19,791 bases of DNA from Pseudogymnoascus destructans (lineage: Eukaryota > Ascomycota > Leotiomycetes > Thelebolales > Thelebolaceae): positions 1 through 19,791 of the forward strand of contig NW_020167580.1 in NCBI RefSeq assembly GCF_001641265.1. Direction: 5' to 3'. Below the pieces are notes generated by a model. It saw only the letters and a program-made list of their open reading frames with translations. It had not been told where the DNA came from and did no database searches. Made by a program: the position numbers and the translations under genes. Positions 16,653 to 19,791 of the stretch are shown in pieces. Position 1 is the stretch's first letter, and each line of letters starts with the position of its first letter.

Positions 16653-19600
16653 TTATAAGAATGAAGACGTGGGGCAACTGATCAGGACTAGGGCATAAGT
16701 AAACAAGCCAATTATCCTGCCAAACGTGCTGTCAATAGTTAGCACTATATCATTCTGCTGTAGTGTTCGCCGTCGGGAACTATCTATAATAGAATATGTC
16801 AATTTCTCATACCAGCGGAAACGGGTATTACCAAACAATACCGAGTGGTAGCCATATTTAGTAAGGGTTCCTTCGAACATATTTAAAAAGGGTATGGTAA
16901 ACTGTCGAGCTTTGATAGGCAGTTCCTGTAGGACGCATGCTTTGCTTGATAACTCACCCTGTACTCGGGCATCAATATGCAAGTTGTTAGAATGTATATT
17001 CCGGTGAACCCCTGACTGTGATGTTAATACTCGCCTGTCAGCAACAGTTAGTAGGGTTTCGAATACAGCTGGCAGCTGTCCCGAATCCTCATAATCTGAG
17101 CAGAGATCTCTATACATGTGTGGAGGAAGGCACCACACAGAGTATACCGTAGCGTTGAGAATATACACTCCTGGATAAGTAAGTCACGCTCGGGTCGTCT
17201 ATGATTTGTCCGAGTAACTGCCTCCTTGAAAAACTTGTGCTTATCCTCTCCCAGAACACATTTGTATTCCAGACAACCCGTACTCCTCCATCATTTGGTT
17301 AAAATGTAACGCAATATGGTAATTCGGAAGTCTGCCTGCATAACCAGGAATACAAGAACTATCTTGAGTATTGTTGCCTTGGTCGTCCGTACTTGTCTCA
17401 GTATCGGAACCACTTTGGACGTAACTATTCGAGTATAGAGGGATAGACAGCGCAGGGCTTCTCCTACTACGAGAAGGTTGTCTAGTTTCTACACTCTATG
17501 ACGACTTCGCTGCAGCTTTCATAAGACATAAAAAACTAGCTCTCCCCTCCAATATGACATTGTGGAATTCTAGCCGCTCCTTACTCGTGAGGCTAGTTGA
17601 GGACACGAAGGAATTACTCCCATTGCAATATGACCAAAGGCACGGACAATGAAATCTACATCAGTTCTGGTATGTATAGGCCGGTGTGTCACTGGACATT
17701 CGCGGGCAAGGGCTAGCTGGAACGTATGCCGTATATGGATAGTCTTTAGCCAACCGCGAAGTATTAATGGCACGATAATTGACGCCTTCCCACACTCGCT
17801 CATTGACCAGGACCGTATGTGCTTCTCTGGCGATTGGATTCGACTCCAGCCAGGCGGGAACGTATATGTCTGGAACTGTTTAGTAAACTCAACCTGGGCA
17901 ACTGGAGTTAGCAATGGCCCATATAATATTGGATATAGTCTCCGAACGATACCAAGGAACTCACTGTGTGCTGGATCGGGGGGCGGCTTATAATAATGTC
18001 AAGTGCTGGTATTACAGACTGTAAGGCAGATGGCTGGTCAGCTAACCCATGTCGGCGACCAAATTGTAACCGAGTTGACTTTGAGGTAAGTTTATCCATC
18101 TGCATGCGTAGGTCCTGTACTTGGTAGTGGAACCGACCATGGCGTGCAATATCTCTTCTGAGATCAGCCCTTGTATCAAGGCTTGCATCACAGAACCGAC
18201 AGCAGAGGTTAGCCCTTGGGGAAAGAAAACCAGCTGACTGTTGTTGCCCTTTCATATCACCTAGAATAGTAATGAACGGGGCCCATACTACTGTCTTTAC
18301 TCCTCTAATAACCATTGGGCTTCCACGCTCAAGGGCCCCTATACATGTTCGGAGGACCGATACTGTAGCATCAAGCTGAGAACCATGGGGCCCAAGGGTT
18401 AGAGTATGACTATTCATGCTCCTTTGTCGCTGCTCAATACCAAGCCCAGCTGGCATCATATATACTCCAGTAACTGAGCGGTACATGTTGCGGTATAGTC
18501 CACGTCAATAAACATAATGAGGGGCAGTGACAGTACTCCTGCCATAACTGTAGCCATAAGGTACTCTCGGCCGTATTGCTTAATCTCTAGCCCCCCACGT
18601 ATTGGTGTACTCTTCTGGATATCAACGATGCCATGGGCCTTGGTAAAGATCTTAGTAACTGCCCAGGGTGTCCGTATAGTACCATCACCCCACTGGATGC
18701 TAATATCGGGTCGACGGTGTAATACCTGGTTTGGCTGGACCCAGACTAAACCCTCGTTGTCAATAATGCGCTCACTTGTTGACAGCTTTCTAATTTCCTC
18801 CTGTAGTCCACGGGACTGGTATAGTATGTCGTTCGATGCAATAAAGGCCTGATATGAAGGAGTACTGTATTGATAGTAGTAGACAGTTCCCGTCTATCAC
18901 GCCCAACAAACACTACCTGCCCTGTATGCTTGGAGGTGGAGCTACAACAGGTCTGACTTTTGCACTTATACTGGACAAAGTCTGAGGGAAATATTGGCTC
19001 TCCACCTTTATATAGGGCAAAGTCGCTGCCACAGGTCCGAATTGAAGAGCCCCATGCACGGGAATGGTAAAACTCGGATGGATTGTCTACAATCTCGGCC
19101 ATTCCTTGGTGTATTGGCTGACCGAGTGTTGATGATAGTATAGTGGCAGCGATAACCCGCGGGTCAAAGAAGTATATATAGCTTTGGGACGTTGCTGCAT
19201 TGCCTGATGGCTGTTTATCCATCCGGACATCAACAACTGATCTTTGGAGCGGTAGTAAAGGAAGGCGACGACGGCACCACTTTTGGAGTGTTGCAAGGTT
19301 TTCTGGGAGCTGTCGAAACTCCTCATTTGGAAGAAGTCGTAAAACTTGGAGTAAAGCCTTATAAGTCTGCCGGGTAACCCGGTGTGTATCGCACCAGAGT
19401 CCGAATGCCATTGTAAAGTCAGATACTGGCGCTGAGCGAGGGTTCAGTGCAGATAGATCAATGACCTCATTGCTTGTAAAATGAATCTTGGGAGTGTTTT
19501 CACTCTCTACAGAGTTACTATCCGAGCTGTTGTCCCCCATAGCCATGCTATTATAATCGTCACAATAAAGAGCGTCCTTTGAACATGTATAGGAAGAGCC

Positions 19601-19791
19601 TGGCTCCATAATTGGCATATTAGATCCTGTGTTGGCCGGTTGATCGTTGGAGATAAAGGCAGGACTACTATTGCTGTCACTATCATACATTGTGTAGTAG
19701 TCTTCTGGCTGGTTTAATGTTAGCGAGGGAGGTATTATACAGGTTTGGATGCTACTTGTTTCATTATTAGGAATAGGAAGCTGCAGGTGTC
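16653..19791 (-). pseudogene. Tnp2/EnSpm-like transposase relic (5' end outside window)
   Basis: The minus-strand coding remnant runs in from beyond 19791. Segments in order: 19690-18880 (LWCDTHRVTRQTY, RRRLPLLPLQ); about 18880-18495 in another frame (QSRGLQEEIRKLSTSERI, then KIFTKAHG and LMATVMAGVLSLPL); 18486-17975 (LYRNMYRSVTG, TLGPHGS, GDMKGQQQSAGF...CCRFCDA, HGRFHYQ, PALDII); 17975-17570 (PDPAHSEFLGIVRRLYPILY, FPPGWSRIQSP); then broken frames to 17170; and 17168-16653 (WYEKLTYSI, FGRIIGLF). This matches the layout of a family of ascomycete Tnp2-like transposon proteins of about 1000 residues. Frame breaks lie near 18880, 18495, 17975 (C6 for C7), 17590, 17272, 17245 and 17170, with an in-frame TAG at 17496-17498. 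No element ends or target duplication were found. Confidence 0.65.

Noticed and set aside
16664..16690. Similarity of GTGGGGCAACT to the start of the copia-like LTR
   Set aside because: The match is about 10-11 bases only and does not extend; likely chance.
16738..16770. CACTA-type terminus
   Set aside because: The CACTA string lies inside the conserved C-terminal part of the transposase relic and has no inverted partner that I could find.

Overview
The window looks like an accessory, transposon-rich region of a filamentous ascomycete (Pezizomycotina). The reasons are short introns of about 48-58 nt with GTAAG/GTGAG donors and CTAAT/CTAAC branch points, a Fot1/pogo DD35D transposase with TA target duplications, chromodomain Ty3/gypsy and copia-type LTR remnants, and an ascomycete Tnp2-like transposase relic. 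No species can be named from the sequence alone.

The dominating structure is a giant inverted repeat. Bases 1-6662 are repeated in reverse complement at 6707-13359, around a 44-bp AT-rich spacer. The left arm is cut by the window edge, so the palindrome may be longer. From the centre outward each arm holds: a complete Fot1/pogo element (4798-6658 and 6711-8565); a roughly 72-bp minisatellite; a gypsy fragment in the unusual order pol 3' end, polypurine tract, LTR, PBS, gag start; an inverted copia-like LTR with a half-tRNA-iMet primer site; and the 3' part of a large SNF2-family ATPase gene. The arms differ, as far as I could compare them, by about 22 small indels, nearly all single bases in homopolymers, and two substitutions. 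This looks more like residual long-read error than evolution.

The right copy of the SNF2 gene runs out of the palindrome to its start at 15989, on the minus strand, with five coding exons and a probable 5'UTR intron. It would encode about 1655 aa if one single-base frameshift near 15416 is corrected. Every one of its introns carries the near-palindromic motif CTCTGWACATGTACAGAG, which also recurs elsewhere in the window. From 16653 to the right edge lies a decayed minus-strand Tnp2/EnSpm-like transposase pseudogene with many frame breaks.

There is no operon logic. The region is a nest of mobile elements beside, and partly duplicated together with, one large chromatin-remodeller-like ATPase gene. 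The points most worth pursuing are the palindrome, whose identity ends within 4 bp of the facing transposon ends, and the shared intron motif.
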